A stretch of DNA of 64,000 bases from positions 68,083,001-68,147,000 of the forward strand of contig CM027384.1 in the NCBI GenBank assembly GCA_015680905.1. Direction: 5' to 3'. This stretch comes from Coptis chinensis. Lineage: Eukaryota > Streptophyta > Magnoliopsida > Ranunculales > Ranunculaceae. The first letter of the stretch is position 1; the number at the start of each line of letters is the position of its first letter. The position numbers and the translations under genes were made by a program. A model generated the notes under the pieces. That model was not told the origin of the DNA and searched no databases. It was given only the letters and a program-made list of their open reading frames with translations. Positions 40,703-52,261 of this stretch are shown piece by piece.

Positions 40703-42179
40703 TTTCTTCGGTATGTTTCAAGTGAGTTGTTAGGCGGGAACATAACCAATAAGTTCAGTCACTGTTACTCACTACACTCGTGCCGTACTGCTGTCCTCTT
40801 TTTCTTTTGTTTCTTTTCTTTTCTTTTCTTTTCTCCTTTTTTTTAAATTCTGAAATGATTATTTGTTAATAAAGTGGGGAAAGCACGGGTTCTCGGGTTT
40901 GCACTTTTCCTTTTTCTCTTTTTTTTTTTTTTTTTTGGTAATTCTTTATTTGGGGTGGGTGGGTGGGTTATCCCTTAATCGAACCAAAAAATAAAATAAA
41001 AAACCCAAACAAATAAGTCCAAGTGTTATTTTTTCTTATAAACTAAGACCACGGGTTACACACTTAATGACTTACACTTACCCCATAACATTTTTTTTTT
41101 CTATCCCTTCTCATCTATTTTAGTAGTTTTAGTTACTAAAAAAATCTCTTTTAGTTTTCTACTAATCAATATTTTTTGCCCATATTAGCTATACCCTCTT
41201 AGCTCTATTTTTCAAGGCTTCATAGAGTTTCTAATTTTTTATAAACTTTAACACTAACTACCAAAAAAAAGGAATTCCAAATCATTAGATATATATTCCA
41301 AATCATTAGATACTATACCGTCACCAATCTATTTTTGGAGCACTCACAGATCCAGACTCCAGTTTTTTCTAAATTCTATTACTAATTACAAAAAAATAGG
41401 ATATAAATAAAGAAACAATTTCATCTAAAGTTTCAGAGAGTTTCCAACTTTTCCTAAATAATATAGCTAATTACAGAAAAAAAATTGAGACAGACAACTA
41501 AATTGCTAAAAACAGTAGTTTCAACAAAAAACAGTTTTTCTAAAACTCTTACGCTACAAAAAATAGTTTCCACACTAATCTCAGATGAAGTTTAACATAA
41601 CAAAGTTTTTTCTAGAAAATGACAATAAATCTATGAAAGAACAAAGAAAAAAAATGAATTGAGTTGCTTGAACATTTACCACACATGTGACTGAAAAAAA
41701 AAAGAAAAAAGTCAACGAATTATAAAATAAGTAACAGTATACATCCAAAACAAATAAAATTGTATTGTATGCACTATATATATGGGCCTAAAAAATAAAG
41801 TTGGATCAATTTAATGTGTCATCCACTGTGGGATTTAGACATTTAGTCGTAGTTAAGAATTTCAAAAACCACAATTCCGGCCACAATAATTACAACATAT
41901 TTCAATTACATTTATGAATTTTATAATTTCCAATTTTAGCGGAATAACGAGATTTAGTTAAAGCAGACGTTGACTTAAATAAATTATATAACTATGGATT
42001 TAGTTAAAGTGGAAGTTGGGCTTAAATAAATTATATATCAAACCAAAACAAATTACTATACATGTGGAAAATTAAATTATACAAAAAATAACATCACAAA
42101 ATATATAATAGAAAATAAAATATAAATAAATAACGGCAAACCAATAATGACAAATATTTTAAAATATATATAATACTAC
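40703..42179. other. Upstream region of the receptor-like kinase and AT-rich DNA
   Basis: Contains a CTTTT/TTTCT-rich tract (40795-40850), expected as 5' leader or promoter of the minus-strand gene. A GGGTGGGTGGG run lies near 40953. From about 41000 on it is AT-rich with no exon. The 5' end of the Helitron-like region to the right may be here but could not be fixed. Confidence 0.4.
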
Positions 42180-43100
42180 ATGAAACTACCGTCAAAGAAC
42201 AATTAACTGAAAACAGAAAACTAGATGCAAATACATCGAACTAACCTCAAATAATATTTAACGGGAAATCGGAAATTGGATGCACATGCAAGCATTAAAC
42301 TAATCTTCAAAAGTAATTAATGGAAAGTCGAAATATTGATATAACTGCATTAAACTACCCTCAAAGAATAATTAACGTTGGGTTATCGAAAAAATAATAA
42401 TAAGAATTAACGTGAAATCAAAACTTGGATGCAAATACATCGAACTGATATAAAAAAAATAATTGTGGGGAAATCGGAAACTGGATGCAAATGCATTGAA
42501 TTAACCTTCAGAGATTAAATTAACGGGAAATCGGAAACTAGATGCAATTGTATTGAACTAACCTAAAAAAATTAACTATAAATTAGAAACATGATGCAAA
42601 TGCAAGCGTAGAACTAATCTTAAAAAGTAATTAACTGAAAATCGGAAACCATATGCAACTACAGTACTACACTAAACTAATCTAAAAAAAAGATGCATAT
42701 GCATTGAACTAACCTTAAGAAATAATTAACGAAAAATCGGAAATTGGATACAAATTCATTGAACTAACCTCAAACAATAATTAATATGAAATCAGAAACT
42801 AGATGCAAATGCAACCTTATCGAATAATAAATGAGAAATCATAAACTGGATGTAAATGTATTAAACTAATCTCAAAGAATAATTAACGAAAAATTAGATG
42901 TTGGATGCAAATGCATTGAACTGATCTCAAAGAATAATTAACATAAAATTGGAAATTGGAATGCATTGAACTAATTGCAAAAAATAATTAACAAGAAATC
43001 AAAAACTGGATGCAAATGCATTGAAGTAACTTCAAAAAATAAATAACATAAAATCAGAAATTGGATGCAAATGCATTGAACTAATTTCAAAATATAGTTG
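42180..43100. repeat. Degenerate minisatellite array 1 (about 55-bp unit)
   Basis: Roughly 16 copies of a diverged unit containing GAAATCGGAAACTGGATGC, then AAATGCATTGAACTAACCTC, then AAAGAATAATTAACG. Copies differ by many substitutions and small gaps. It is non-coding on both strands. Confidence 0.85.
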
Positions 43101-43629
43101 TGTTATATGTTGTGAGAATGTCTCGATAAGTATAGTTTTACCTTTAAAACGGTGTTTTTATTATTTTTTTTCGTATGATTGGAAACGTCTTACTATTCAA
43201 GTAGCTTCAAGTAGCTTATTAGACAATCTCATAAAACTTCAATCAAACATCCATTATTAAACAACAAAATGAAGTTGAAGGATTTTATCAATGGTGAGTT
43301 TTTTTTTTAGTGGAGAGTACGTACGTGGGGTTTTCATGTTATAAGAAATTTGGATAAGTGATCAATATAAAATTTGTATATAATAGTTTTGCATATATAG
43401 TTGCATATATTTTTCAGAATAATTAATATGAGAGGACCTGTTCGTAGATAATCTTTGAAGATCCCACATAGTGAGTCAGATATAATTTAAAGAATAACTA
43501 ACGGAAAATCAAGAACTGGATAATCTTTGATAATCCCATATAGTAAATCAAGCATAATTTATTTTTATGTCATGTTTGCAAAAATACTACAAGTGGATTA
43601 GTAGAAAGTTAGTATTACACACCACATTG

Positions 43630-45045
43630 GATAATTAAAAGAAAGTTGAAAACTAGATTCAAATACATTGAACTGAGCTCAAAGAGTAATTAACGGAAAA
43701 TCGTAAACTTTATGCAAATGCAATAAACTAAACTCAAAAAGTAATTAATTAGAAATCAGAATCTAGATGCAACTGCATTAAACTAACGTCAATAACTAAC
43801 GGGAAATTAGAAATTAGATGCAAATCCTTGAAAAATATTTAACGGGAAATCGAAAACGGTATGTAAATGCATCAAACAAACCTCAAAAAATAATTAATGG
43901 GGAATCGAAAACTGGATACAAATGCATTAAACTAACCTAAAAAAATAATTAACATGAAATCAAAAACTGAATGCAACTGCATTGAACTAACCTCATAGAA
44001 TAATTGGCGGGAAATCAGAAACTAGATGCAAATGCATTGAAATAACTTCAAATAATAGTTAACGAGAAATTAGAAACCGGGTGAAATTGCATCAAACTAA
44101 CCTCAAAACATAAATAATTAGAAATCATAAATTAGATGCAGATGTATTGAACTAACCTCAAATAATTATTAATGACAAATCGGAACTAGATACAAATGCA
44201 ATGAACTAATCTTAAAGACTAATTAACAAAACATCGAAGACTAGATGCAACTGCACTGAACTAACCTCAATGAATAATTAACGGAAAATTGAAAACTTGC
44301 TGCAAATGCATTGAACTAACCTAAAAGAACAATTAATGGAAAATCGAAAATTGGATATAACTGCATTGAACTAACCTCAATGAATAATTAACTAGAAAAT
44401 CGTAAACTGGATGCAACTGTATTAAACTAAAATCATAGATTAACTAACATGCTAGGAAATCATAAATTGAAAGCAATATCCTTGAAGAATATTTAACGAA
44501 AAATCGGAAACTGGATGCTATGCATTGAAATAACCTAAAAAAATAATTAACTAGAAATCGAAAACCAGATGTAACTGCATCGAACTACCCTCAAAGCATA
44601 AATAACCGGAAATTGGAAACTATATGTAAATGCATTAAACTAACCTCAAAAAATAATTAACGGGAAATCAGAAAATGGATGCAGATGTATTGAACTAACC
44701 TCAAAGAGTAATTAACGAGAAATTAAAATCTGGATGCAAATGCAATGAACTAATCTCAATAAATAATTAACAAAACATTGAAAACTATATGCAACTGCAC
44801 TGAATTAACCTTAATGAATAACTAACGGGAAATCGTAAACTTGGTGCAACTGCACTGAACTAACCTCAAAAAATAATTAACGGGAAATCAGAAACTTGAT
44901 ACAACTACATTGAATTAACCTCAAAGAATAATTAATGAGAAATCGGAAACTAGATGCAACTACACTAAACTAACCTCAAAGAATAATTAACGTAAAATTG
45001 GAAACTTGATGCAAATGCATTGAACTAACCCCGAAACATAGTTTT
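43630..45045. repeat. Degenerate minisatellite array 2 (same unit as array 1)
   Basis: Roughly 25 copies of the same unit as 42180-43100, preceded by one isolated copy near 43487. It ends where the Helitron-like 3' terminal zone starts. Confidence 0.85.
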
Positions 45046-45357
45046 ACATTAAATCGGAAAGTATAGTTTTACATTTAAGTAGTATTTATTGTAATTCTTT
45101 TATTATGATTGTGAATGTTTTGTTATTCAAGTAGCTTCAATATCATCTTCACCACATTAGACATTCTCACAAAACTTCAATCAAACTTTAATTATTAAAT
45201 CTAACAACAAAATTATGTTGATGGGTTTTATCAAGGTTTGGTGCTTTCTTTTTATAGAGAGTGGTGATATAAATTTGAATGAGTGATTAATATAATTTTC
45301 ATATCTCATAGCTATGCATAGTCGCTAATATTTTTTAGAATAATTTAATATAACAAC

Positions 45358-45388
45358 ACCCGTTCGTAGGACGGGTTCGAAAGCTAGT
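45358..45388 (+). other. Helitron-type 3' terminus (hairpin plus CTAG-T)
   Basis: Six-base stem ACCCGT/ACGGGT with a seven-base loop, then TCGAAAG and CTAG, with T as the next base. This arrangement is the recognised 3' signature of Helitrons. Confidence 0.65.
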
Positions 45389-45426
45389 ATATATATATAA
45401 GGGGAGGGGTAGTCTTTCTTTAAAAA

Positions 45427-45792
45427 GTAACTACTTAAGTTAACTTAAAATAAGTATGTACGCAAAACTTTATTTACAAAATGAATTCAAACCTAATTTT
45501 TTGTGGTTATGAAGTACTTAGCATAATAATTATCTTCCCAAAATTTTAGCTCATTTGGAAATCTCTAACATAGATAAAAATTATTGTCATCTTTGAAAAG
45601 AAATCTAATGGTCCAGAAATGTCGAGTTTTTGTAATTATTTTTTGCCAATGTTAAAAGTTTCCAAATGAGCTGAAATTTTGTGGAGATTATCTTAATATT
45701 AATTATATCATATTCATAAAAAATTATGTTTGAATTCATTTTGTAGGTAAAGTTTTACTTACGTAATTATTTTAAGTTAACTTAAGTAGCTA
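45427..45792. mobile_element. Foldback MITE-like element
   Basis: The two halves are inverted copies of each other. The left arm begins with CTACTTAAGTTAACTTAAAA and continues with ACAAAATGAATTCAAAC and TTTAGCTCATTTGGAAA. The right arm has the same blocks in reverse complement. Arms are about 170 bp with a short loop near 45600. No clear target duplication is seen. Confidence 0.65.
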
Positions 45793-46814
45793 TAGTTGTC
45801 ATGGGTACATCAACTGGCAATTATTCTTGTAATGAGTACTGTCCAACCATGTTTTTGAATTTTGTAAGTTTTAAAATTTCCAATTGATAACTTGATAGGT
45901 TCTTTTATTTTGTACTATTCATTATATCTTACCTTCACCAATTGCTTGGATGTGTTTGAAAGCCTCGAGATGAATTTACTCTTACATAAAAAAAAAAAAA
46001 ATTTCCAATTTAATTCTTATTTATATTAAATTTGTTCTCTTGTGTACTTGGAATTCCTAAACTAATTAACTCGGATCTAGTTTACGATGCCTAATTTTCC
46101 TAAGTTACATTGACACGGTGTGTCTATATCCGACATGGATAAGAAGTGTCTAACATGACGAAATATAAAAAATTGAGGTATATCACATACAGTATGTGTC
46201 TATGTCATGTGAGTATGTGCAAGATTTTTATTAAAATTTTGCATGTCCATTTTTTTTTATTGGCAAGTCTGTTTTTAAACGAGATCAGTAACTCGTTAAT
46301 ACGGTGGGGTTCGAACCCTAGACATCTGGTATCATCACCCAAAGATTTTACCAATTTTGCGTGTCCATGCATGTTAGATCGGGTTATTTTTTTTTTTTTT
46401 TAAATACACCTATTGCAATCTATTTATATGATTTTTGATGTTCGAAATATACTTGTTTTATGATCGGATTTGAATTATTAGTTAGAAAAAAAAAATTATT
46501 ATTATTTTATTTTATTTTTTTTGTATGTTTGGTTGTTGGGTGGCTCACTCTCACAAAAATTCCTGGCTCCGCCACTTATTTAATAGTGTTGTTTGAACCG
46601 TTGGAATGATTTTTAATTAGCTTGCTGGTCTCCACTTGAGAGCACACTCAAGTGTGGCTATGTAATTTTGTAGGTCTATCTATGTTGTTGTTTGGTAATA
46701 TCGAACCAAAATATTAAATGTCATCAAAATTGGCATCCACTGTTAAGATGAGGTTTTGGAATTTGTAGTTTGGTTCCTTCAATATAAAGTTATAAATACT
46801 GTTGCGCCTTGTTA
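45793..46814. other. AT-rich intergenic DNA with a tRNA-like scrap
   Basis: No gene recognised. Around 46307-46325 is GGGGTTCGAACCCTAGACA, which looks like a pol III B-box and could be a scrap of a tRNA or SINE. Long A or T runs occur at 45989, 46389 and 46488. Confidence 0.35.
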
Positions 46815-47370
46815 GGGCATCTCCAATGGGGGGTGTAAACCGTATAGAGTGAAAATTTTACACCCCAAATATAAAAAAACTCTCTCCAATGGGGTGCTAT
46901 ACCGTAGGTAATAGTGTATTAGCTAATAGAGAGGGTGGAGAATTCCCCCTCTCGCTATTAGTTAATAAAAAGCCCGGACGTCACTTAAAATAACGTATGT
47001 TTAACTTAAAAACTCGGACGTCACTTCAACACACGTTTGAAGCTTTATTTTTCTATTTGCGACAGTCTAAGTCCGTCGCTCAGTGATTTAAAACTGTTAA
47101 AAACACGGACGTTGCTTTGAATGACGTTTGAAAGTGGACCTCTATTTGTTTTAAGCTTTTGCGACGGACCAAATCCGTTATTTTACATTATTTTGAATGG
47201 GCTGTGACAGTTTAAGTCCGTTGCTATCTATTTTTACACATTTGCCTCCACCTACTATTGGAATAGCCACAAATAGTAAATATACACTTTATGTATTTGG
47301 GATTTCTCTAGAGAGTAATCCTAATGACGCCTATGTGGAGGTGGATTTTTCCTCTCCATTGGAGATGACC
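46815..47370. mobile_element. PIF/Harbinger-type MITE
   Basis: Terminal inverted repeats GGGCATCTCCAATGG (left) and GGTCATCTCCAATGG (right, read inward) differ at one of 15 positions. Each end is flanked by TTA, the three-base target duplication of the PIF/Harbinger group (46812-46814 and 47371-47373). The 556-bp interior has no transposase. It contains several related blocks of the form CGGACGTCACTT and AGTCCGTnGCT. Confidence 0.85.
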
Positions 47371-47373
47371 TTA

Positions 47374-48130
47374 GGGAAATTACACTGCATAGTTGTAAAG
47401 AAGTCGCATTTGAAATATTTTCGAATTGACTTGGCCCATCATCTGGCTGGCTCTTCTTTTTGACACAACAATTAGGTTCCTGCATAGGTGAACAGGTGAA
47501 CAACTTATTATTGAAACCACCCATGCTCAGTTGTTCAATTGATGAATACAATCACAAACATTAAAAGTAATCAAATCCAACAACTATCATTCCACCAGTG
47601 GATTCCACGCGCACTGTTTTTTTTTTTAAAAATAAAATAAAATCATAATGCTGTGAATAGGAATCATACTAGCTGTTCAGGGCTTCAGGTAGATTTAGTT
47701 TTAATATTTGAATGAAACATTCATATGTTAATGCCTTAATGGTACTGAAATATTACAAAACGTAACATGGAACATTGTAAGGGAAACTGAAATTGTTTCC
47801 AACCAATTCCTTCAACAGAAGATCATTTCTAAATTAAAGCTCCAATGCTCTTTTTCACTTTTAATAGAGACAGTTAAGCTACACTTAAATTTCAAGTAAT
47901 ACAAAATGTAAAGAAAGTGGTATAGCAAAAGCACAAAGAGAAGGAATATTTGGTGCAGTGCTCGACATAGTGGAGTTAGAATTTGACTTATTGGAAGTGT
48001 GGTAGACTGGTGAGATCTCGTAGACTGGTAGTATACACATCTCGTCGCATTCTCAAGTGGCAAAAAAATGTGTTATAACTGTGCATAAATTGCAGTGCAG
48101 GATCCTTTGAACTTAAAAAGAGGGGAAGGG
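47374..48130. other. Intergenic between two DNA transposons
   Basis: AT-rich, with no exon recognised on either strand. Confidence 0.35.
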
Positions 48131-48236
48131 GGGTTTACTTTGAAGGAGCCTACCCGCTTCGACTATTGATAGAACCCCTTCATATTCAAAACACATTTCC
48201 AACTTAATTATTAGTGAGAACGAGTTACCTTTATGC
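48131..48236 (+). repeat. Left terminal inverted repeat of the MULE
   Basis: It pairs with 51599-51704. Shared blocks include CGCTTCRACTATTGATAGAA and CCAACTTAATTATTAGTGAG. Confidence 0.9.
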
Positions 48237-48480
48237 TTTTTGGGAAATGCTTCCAAGTAACTAGCGCGTGACAAGTATTTAATAAGTTGTTTTTTTTTTT
48301 TTCCCAATAACAAATCAATTCATTTTTCCCTCCAAAATGCACGACCTTTCAGTTCCTTCCCCCCAAAGCACGTTTCCAGTTAAGCTTATTTCTTACAATA
48401 TGAGTCTTAAGTTATCCAATTTTCTTCACTGCTTTCATCATTTGAATTTTTCTCACTTTTATTATAAGATTAACTTTTCA

Positions 48481-50812
48481 ATGGAAAATTTCGACAATTT
48501 ATACTCATTTGAAAAGCATTTGTGGGATCTTAACTTAGACGTAGCTGAAACTCAAGAAACGATTGATATCGACGAGAAAGAAGGTACAAATTATCAGAAC
48601 GATTGTCAAGGCACAACTGAAAATGAAGAATCTATTGGTATAGACGAGGAAGAAAATGTCAAAAATTCAATTGACTGTCAGGACTCCATTCCTAAAATTG
48701 GTATGATTTTCAACAGTGAAAGTGAAGCTTATAGCTCTTATAATCAATACGCTAGGATTGCAGGGTTTAGTGTTAGAAGATCTCATCAAAAGAAGATAAA
48801 AAAATGGACAGATTCGAAGACGCCAATATGTTTGTTCAAAAGAAGGTGTTCGAGCAAACCATCCTAGAGGTCCCGCAAAACATCCAAGAGCAAATACACG
48901 AACTGGTTGCATGGCTAGAATATTGTTCAAAGTGCAAGAAAATGGAAATTGGATTGTGATCAAGTTTGTAGAAGAGCATAATCATCTTCTGGCAAGTAGT
49001 GAAGAAGCACACCTCTTGAGATCACAACGGAAAATTGACAATGTGCAAGGCACTTATATGGATTCCTTGTATTCAGCACGGTGTGGCCCAACTCAAGCTT
49101 ATTTAGTCATGAGTTCTGAACATGGAGGTCCCCAAAATGTAAATTTCACACTAAAAGATTCCTATAACTACTATCAAAGAAGGCGGAGAGATATATATAT
49201 AAAGATGGGGACGCTCAAGTGGCTCTGAATCATCTTAGGCATATGCAAAGAGAGAATCCAGCATTTTCTTATGCTATACAACTAGATCGTGAAAGCCAAC
49301 TATGCAACTTGTTTTGGGCAGATGCCAAGTCGAAGATTGACTATGACTTCTTTGGTGATGTAGTTTGCTTCGATACGACATTTCGAACGAACAAATATAA
49401 CATGCCTTGTGCACCGTTTGTTGGGGTGAACCACCATGGGATGATTTCATTTATTATCTTTGGGTGTGCATTACTCTTGGATGAATCGGCTAAATCTTTC
49501 GAATGGGCGTTTGAATCATTTTTGAATGCAATGTCAGGAAAAAAACCCAAGACAATTCTCACTGATCAAGCCCCAGCAATTGCAAAAGCTATAGAAAATG
49601 TTATGCCAGAACTAGAAACTCATCATCGCCTTTGCTTGTGGCATATTTTTAAAAATGCTGCCAAACACCTTTCCCATGTTTATGAACGTGATAAGGAATT
49701 CAAGATAGAATTTCAAAGCTGCATTTATGATACTGAGACTAAGGAAGAATTTCAATCGAAATGGGCAGCTATGCTTGAACGATTTAATTTGACTAAGAAT
49801 GAATGGTTGGGAACTCTGTATGGGCCGCTGCGAACACACAAGTGGGCTCTTTGCTTATGGTCGAGAATTTTTGTGCGAGGGGATGACCACTACGCAACGA
49901 AGTGAAAGCGTAAATAGTTTTTTTAAGGGTTTTGTGAAGGGCACAATTTGCATTTCAGAATTTATCATACAATATGATAAAGCAGTGTCAAATAGGCGTG
50001 CGAAAGAGGCTGAGGAAGATTTCCAGTGTAAGCAAACCAACCCAATCTTAACGTCCATGTCATCTTTCGAAAGACAAGCATCAAAAGTATATACAAGACA
50101 CGTGTTTAATATATTTCAAGATGGATTTAAAAACTTTGCTTGTTATCTTGATCACGTTGAACGTGAAAGTGGAACAACTTATATTCACAGGGTTGAATTG
50201 GTGGATAAGATATGGCGTGATAGAGATCGATATGTGACTTTTGATTCTAAGGAAAACACAGTGGAGTGTAGTTGCAAAAGTTTTGAATTTACAGGAATCT
50301 TATGTGTGCATGCACTGAAAGTATTACTATCTAGACGAGTTTTTCAAATTCCGTCACAATATATTTTGAGGAGATGGACAAAAGATGCGAAGGTGGGTGT
50401 TGTAGTGGGTGAAAATGTCGCGGTTCCAAATTATACAGGTTTGAGGTACAGCAATTTGGCCCACATAGCCCTCACTGCTGCAGTTAAGGGGGCCACAGAT
50501 GAAGGTTCCGAAGAAATAGTTAAACGCCATTTAGGTGATTGTTTAAAAGAGTTAGATGCATATAAAAAAAAGGCAAGTACGACTACCATTCCTACTGAAG
50601 AACATAGTATATCAAACGGAAGAGACGAAAGTTCTCGTGTTGATGATCATATTACTATAAGAGATCCACCGACAAAAAGAAAAAAAGGTGAACCGAGCAA
50701 AAGGATAAAGGATGCACTGGAGAAAAATTCAGTCAACAAAAGAGCAAAAAAACAAGTGAATTCATGTACCAACGATGCCCTCGTACAGCCAGAAAACATG
50801 GATAATACTTAG
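48481..50812 (+). pseudogene. FAR1/FHY3-type MULE transposase, three small frameshifts
   Basis: The ATG at 48481 starts MENFDNLYSFEKHLWDLNLD. The FAR1 DNA-binding domain spans MIFNSESEAYSSYNQYARIA to VIKFVEEHNHLL and includes YVCSKEG. The MULE transposase domain follows, with GDVVCFDTTFRTNKYNMPCA (first Asp) and ILTDQAPAIAKAIE (second Asp). A SWIM zinc finger reads VECSCKSFEFTGILCVHALK (CxC...CxH). A basic, NLS-like tail ends the protein. The frame shifts three times: in an A7 run near 48795-48803, in an AT run near 49192-49203, and in a CTTT run near 49850. Between the shifts every domain is readable. This is either a freshly inactivated transposase or homopolymer errors in the assembly; host FRS genes are an alternative, but the inverted repeats argue for a transposon. 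Confidence 0.88.
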
Positions 50813-51009
50813 TGTTTGTCGTGTTGTCGATACCTAGTTACATATATCTTTTGGCCGAAAGCTTTTGGCATGATGTAGTACTTTTCCATTCATCTCTAAC
50901 TACTAGTTTTTCGTTGTAATTGACTATTTTCTCATCTCAAGTGTCATTTGTTCTTAGCATTTATCATATTATATAGATATATAACCTTGTTCATTTCAGA
51001 ACATACACA

Positions 51010-51090
51010 GAACCTTGGTGGATTTGAACCACCACCTCTTGAGATGCTGTAAGCAGTCTCAAGTGCTCTTCCTATTTGAGCTAAAGATCC
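51010..51090 (-). pseudogene. tRNA-like sequence with an enlarged anticodon arm
   Basis: On the minus strand, GGATCTT (51090-51084) pairs with AAGGTTC (51016-51010) as an acceptor stem. TAGCTCAAATAGG fits the pol III A-box and GGTTCAAATCC the B-box. The D arm (GCTC/GAGC) and T arm (GGTGG/CCACC) pair well. The anticodon arm is about nine bases too long, with stem CTTGAGA/TCTCAAG, and has no standard seven-base loop. It is therefore a decayed tRNA gene or a SINE head. It lies inside the MULE, downstream of the transposase. Confidence 0.6.
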
Positions 51091-51598
51091 AGATGTAATT
51101 TAATAAATAGTTCTATCAAACACCAAACACTGTTATCCTTATACTAGTAAGTAGTAATGTTATATCTATCTGTCTTTTATTCAAACACTTGGTATGAATA
51201 TACAACCACAAAAGCTTTTCTAGTTTCTAATAAACAATTGAACTAGTTCGAATTGACATGTTTAATAATTTGTTAAAATTGCTAATTAGTAAGAATCAAT
51301 TAGTCGAATAACTTTGAAATGTAAACAAAGAAGACAAATTAAATATGTAATATATAGCATGAAAACGAAAATAGTTACCAATCAGAGCCCCAACTCTTGT
51401 CTTCTTGCTTGGTATTTTACTGAAAAGAGCAAGGAAGAAAACGGCTTCGCCATACAACACCTATGAGAGAAGAAGTCAAGTCACAAAGTCTCACTTTAGG
51501 CAGGTACTTGTATTGGTGGTTTATTACAGGTATTTTAATTTTGGTGGGTGTATTTATAATAATTACACATGAAGTTTTAAATCCCAAAAGACATAAAG

Positions 51599-51704
51599 GC
51601 ATAAAGGTAATTTGTTCTCACTAATAATTAAGTTGGAAACATGTTTTGAATAGGAAGGGGTTCTATCAATAGTTGAAGCGGGTAGGCTCCTTCAAAGTAA
51701 ACCC
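51599..51704 (-). repeat. Right terminal inverted repeat of the MULE
   Basis: Inverted copy of 48131-48236. Confidence 0.9.
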
Positions 51705-52253
51705 GGGGGGAACTGATTTATTGGACTAGTTAATGCGATGATACGTGACTGTTACGCTGCTCACTTGGTTTTAAATTTAAATTCAATCCGTTTAGTAGTT
51801 TAATATTGTGGATAATGAACTAATCAATGCAGATTTTTGGGTACCCAGATTTTAAACTACACGTGTTTAGGAATCTCGTATTCCTTTCTCAAAAGGAGCG
51901 CAACTCCCTATAAAAAGGCAAGGGGGAAGAACAGGCAAGGGTCGATGCTTGTTTTTATCTTTTAGAGTTTTAGATATAAAGAACATAATTTGGAGTAGGG
52001 GTGCCAACTATTCGGTTTTGGTTCGGGTTTTATTATTTATGGTTCTATTGGTTTCGGTTTTCAACGGTTTTAGTATGAAAATTATAGAACCCAATCCAAA
52101 ACCATAAAAACCTACGGTTTTTTTTTATTGGTTTCAGTTCTAATTCGGGTATTTATTATTTATTATGATTATTAAACAATTTTAGTCATTTAAACACTAA
52201 AACTTGTTTTTATTTTTATTTTTTTATTTTCTTACATGATAATATTTAATGTA
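51705..52253. other. Intergenic, with a possible truncated hAT-like end
   Basis: At 51997 the sequence TAGGGGTGCCAACTATTCGG looks like a hAT-type terminus followed by TTCGG-rich subterminal repeats. No matching right end was found, so it is probably a fragment. Nothing else is recognised. Confidence 0.35.
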
Positions 52254-52261
52254 TAATTAGT

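Larger units (their letters stand above)
42180..45387 (+). mobile_element. Helitron-like region with two 3' ends
   Basis: The right end fits a Helitron 3' terminus. An ACCCGT...ACGGGT hairpin (45358-45376) is followed eight bases later by CTAG and then T (45384-45388). A similar but decayed terminus follows the first array near 43435-43460 (GACCTGTTCGTAGATAATC). The zones before the two termini (43100-43440 and 45045-45350) are related: both have TAGTTTTACnTTTAA, TATTCAAGTAGCTTCAA and CTCAnAAAACTTCAATCAAAC. No Rep/helicase gene is present. The 5' end is not located, so the left limit given is only the start of the arrays. Confidence 0.55.
48131..51704 (+). mobile_element. Mutator-like element (FAR1-type MULE) with long terminal inverted repeats
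   Basis: Left (48131-48236) and right (51599-51704) ends are inverted copies over about 106 bp, starting GGGTTTACTTTGAAGGAGCC; differences are few. Between them lies a FAR1/FHY3-type transposase (48481-50812), with a tRNA-like sequence on the other strand (51010-51090). The 3,574-bp size, long inverted repeats and FAR1-MULE transposase identify it. A clean 8-11 bp target duplication is not obvious because both flanks are G-runs (AGGGGAAGGG on the left, GGGGGGAACT on the right). Confidence 0.9.

Noticed and set aside
42180-45045. CRISPR-like array
   Set aside because: The units are diverged throughout with no constant repeat and unique spacer pattern, and the DNA is plant nuclear; it is a minisatellite.
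46307-46325. A tRNA gene around GGGGTTCGAACCC
   Set aside because: Only a B-box-like arm is present; no acceptor or D arm pairs around it.
48481-50812. Host FHY3/FAR1 regulatory gene
   Set aside because: About 106-bp terminal inverted repeats flank the coding region tightly, which marks it as a transposon copy.
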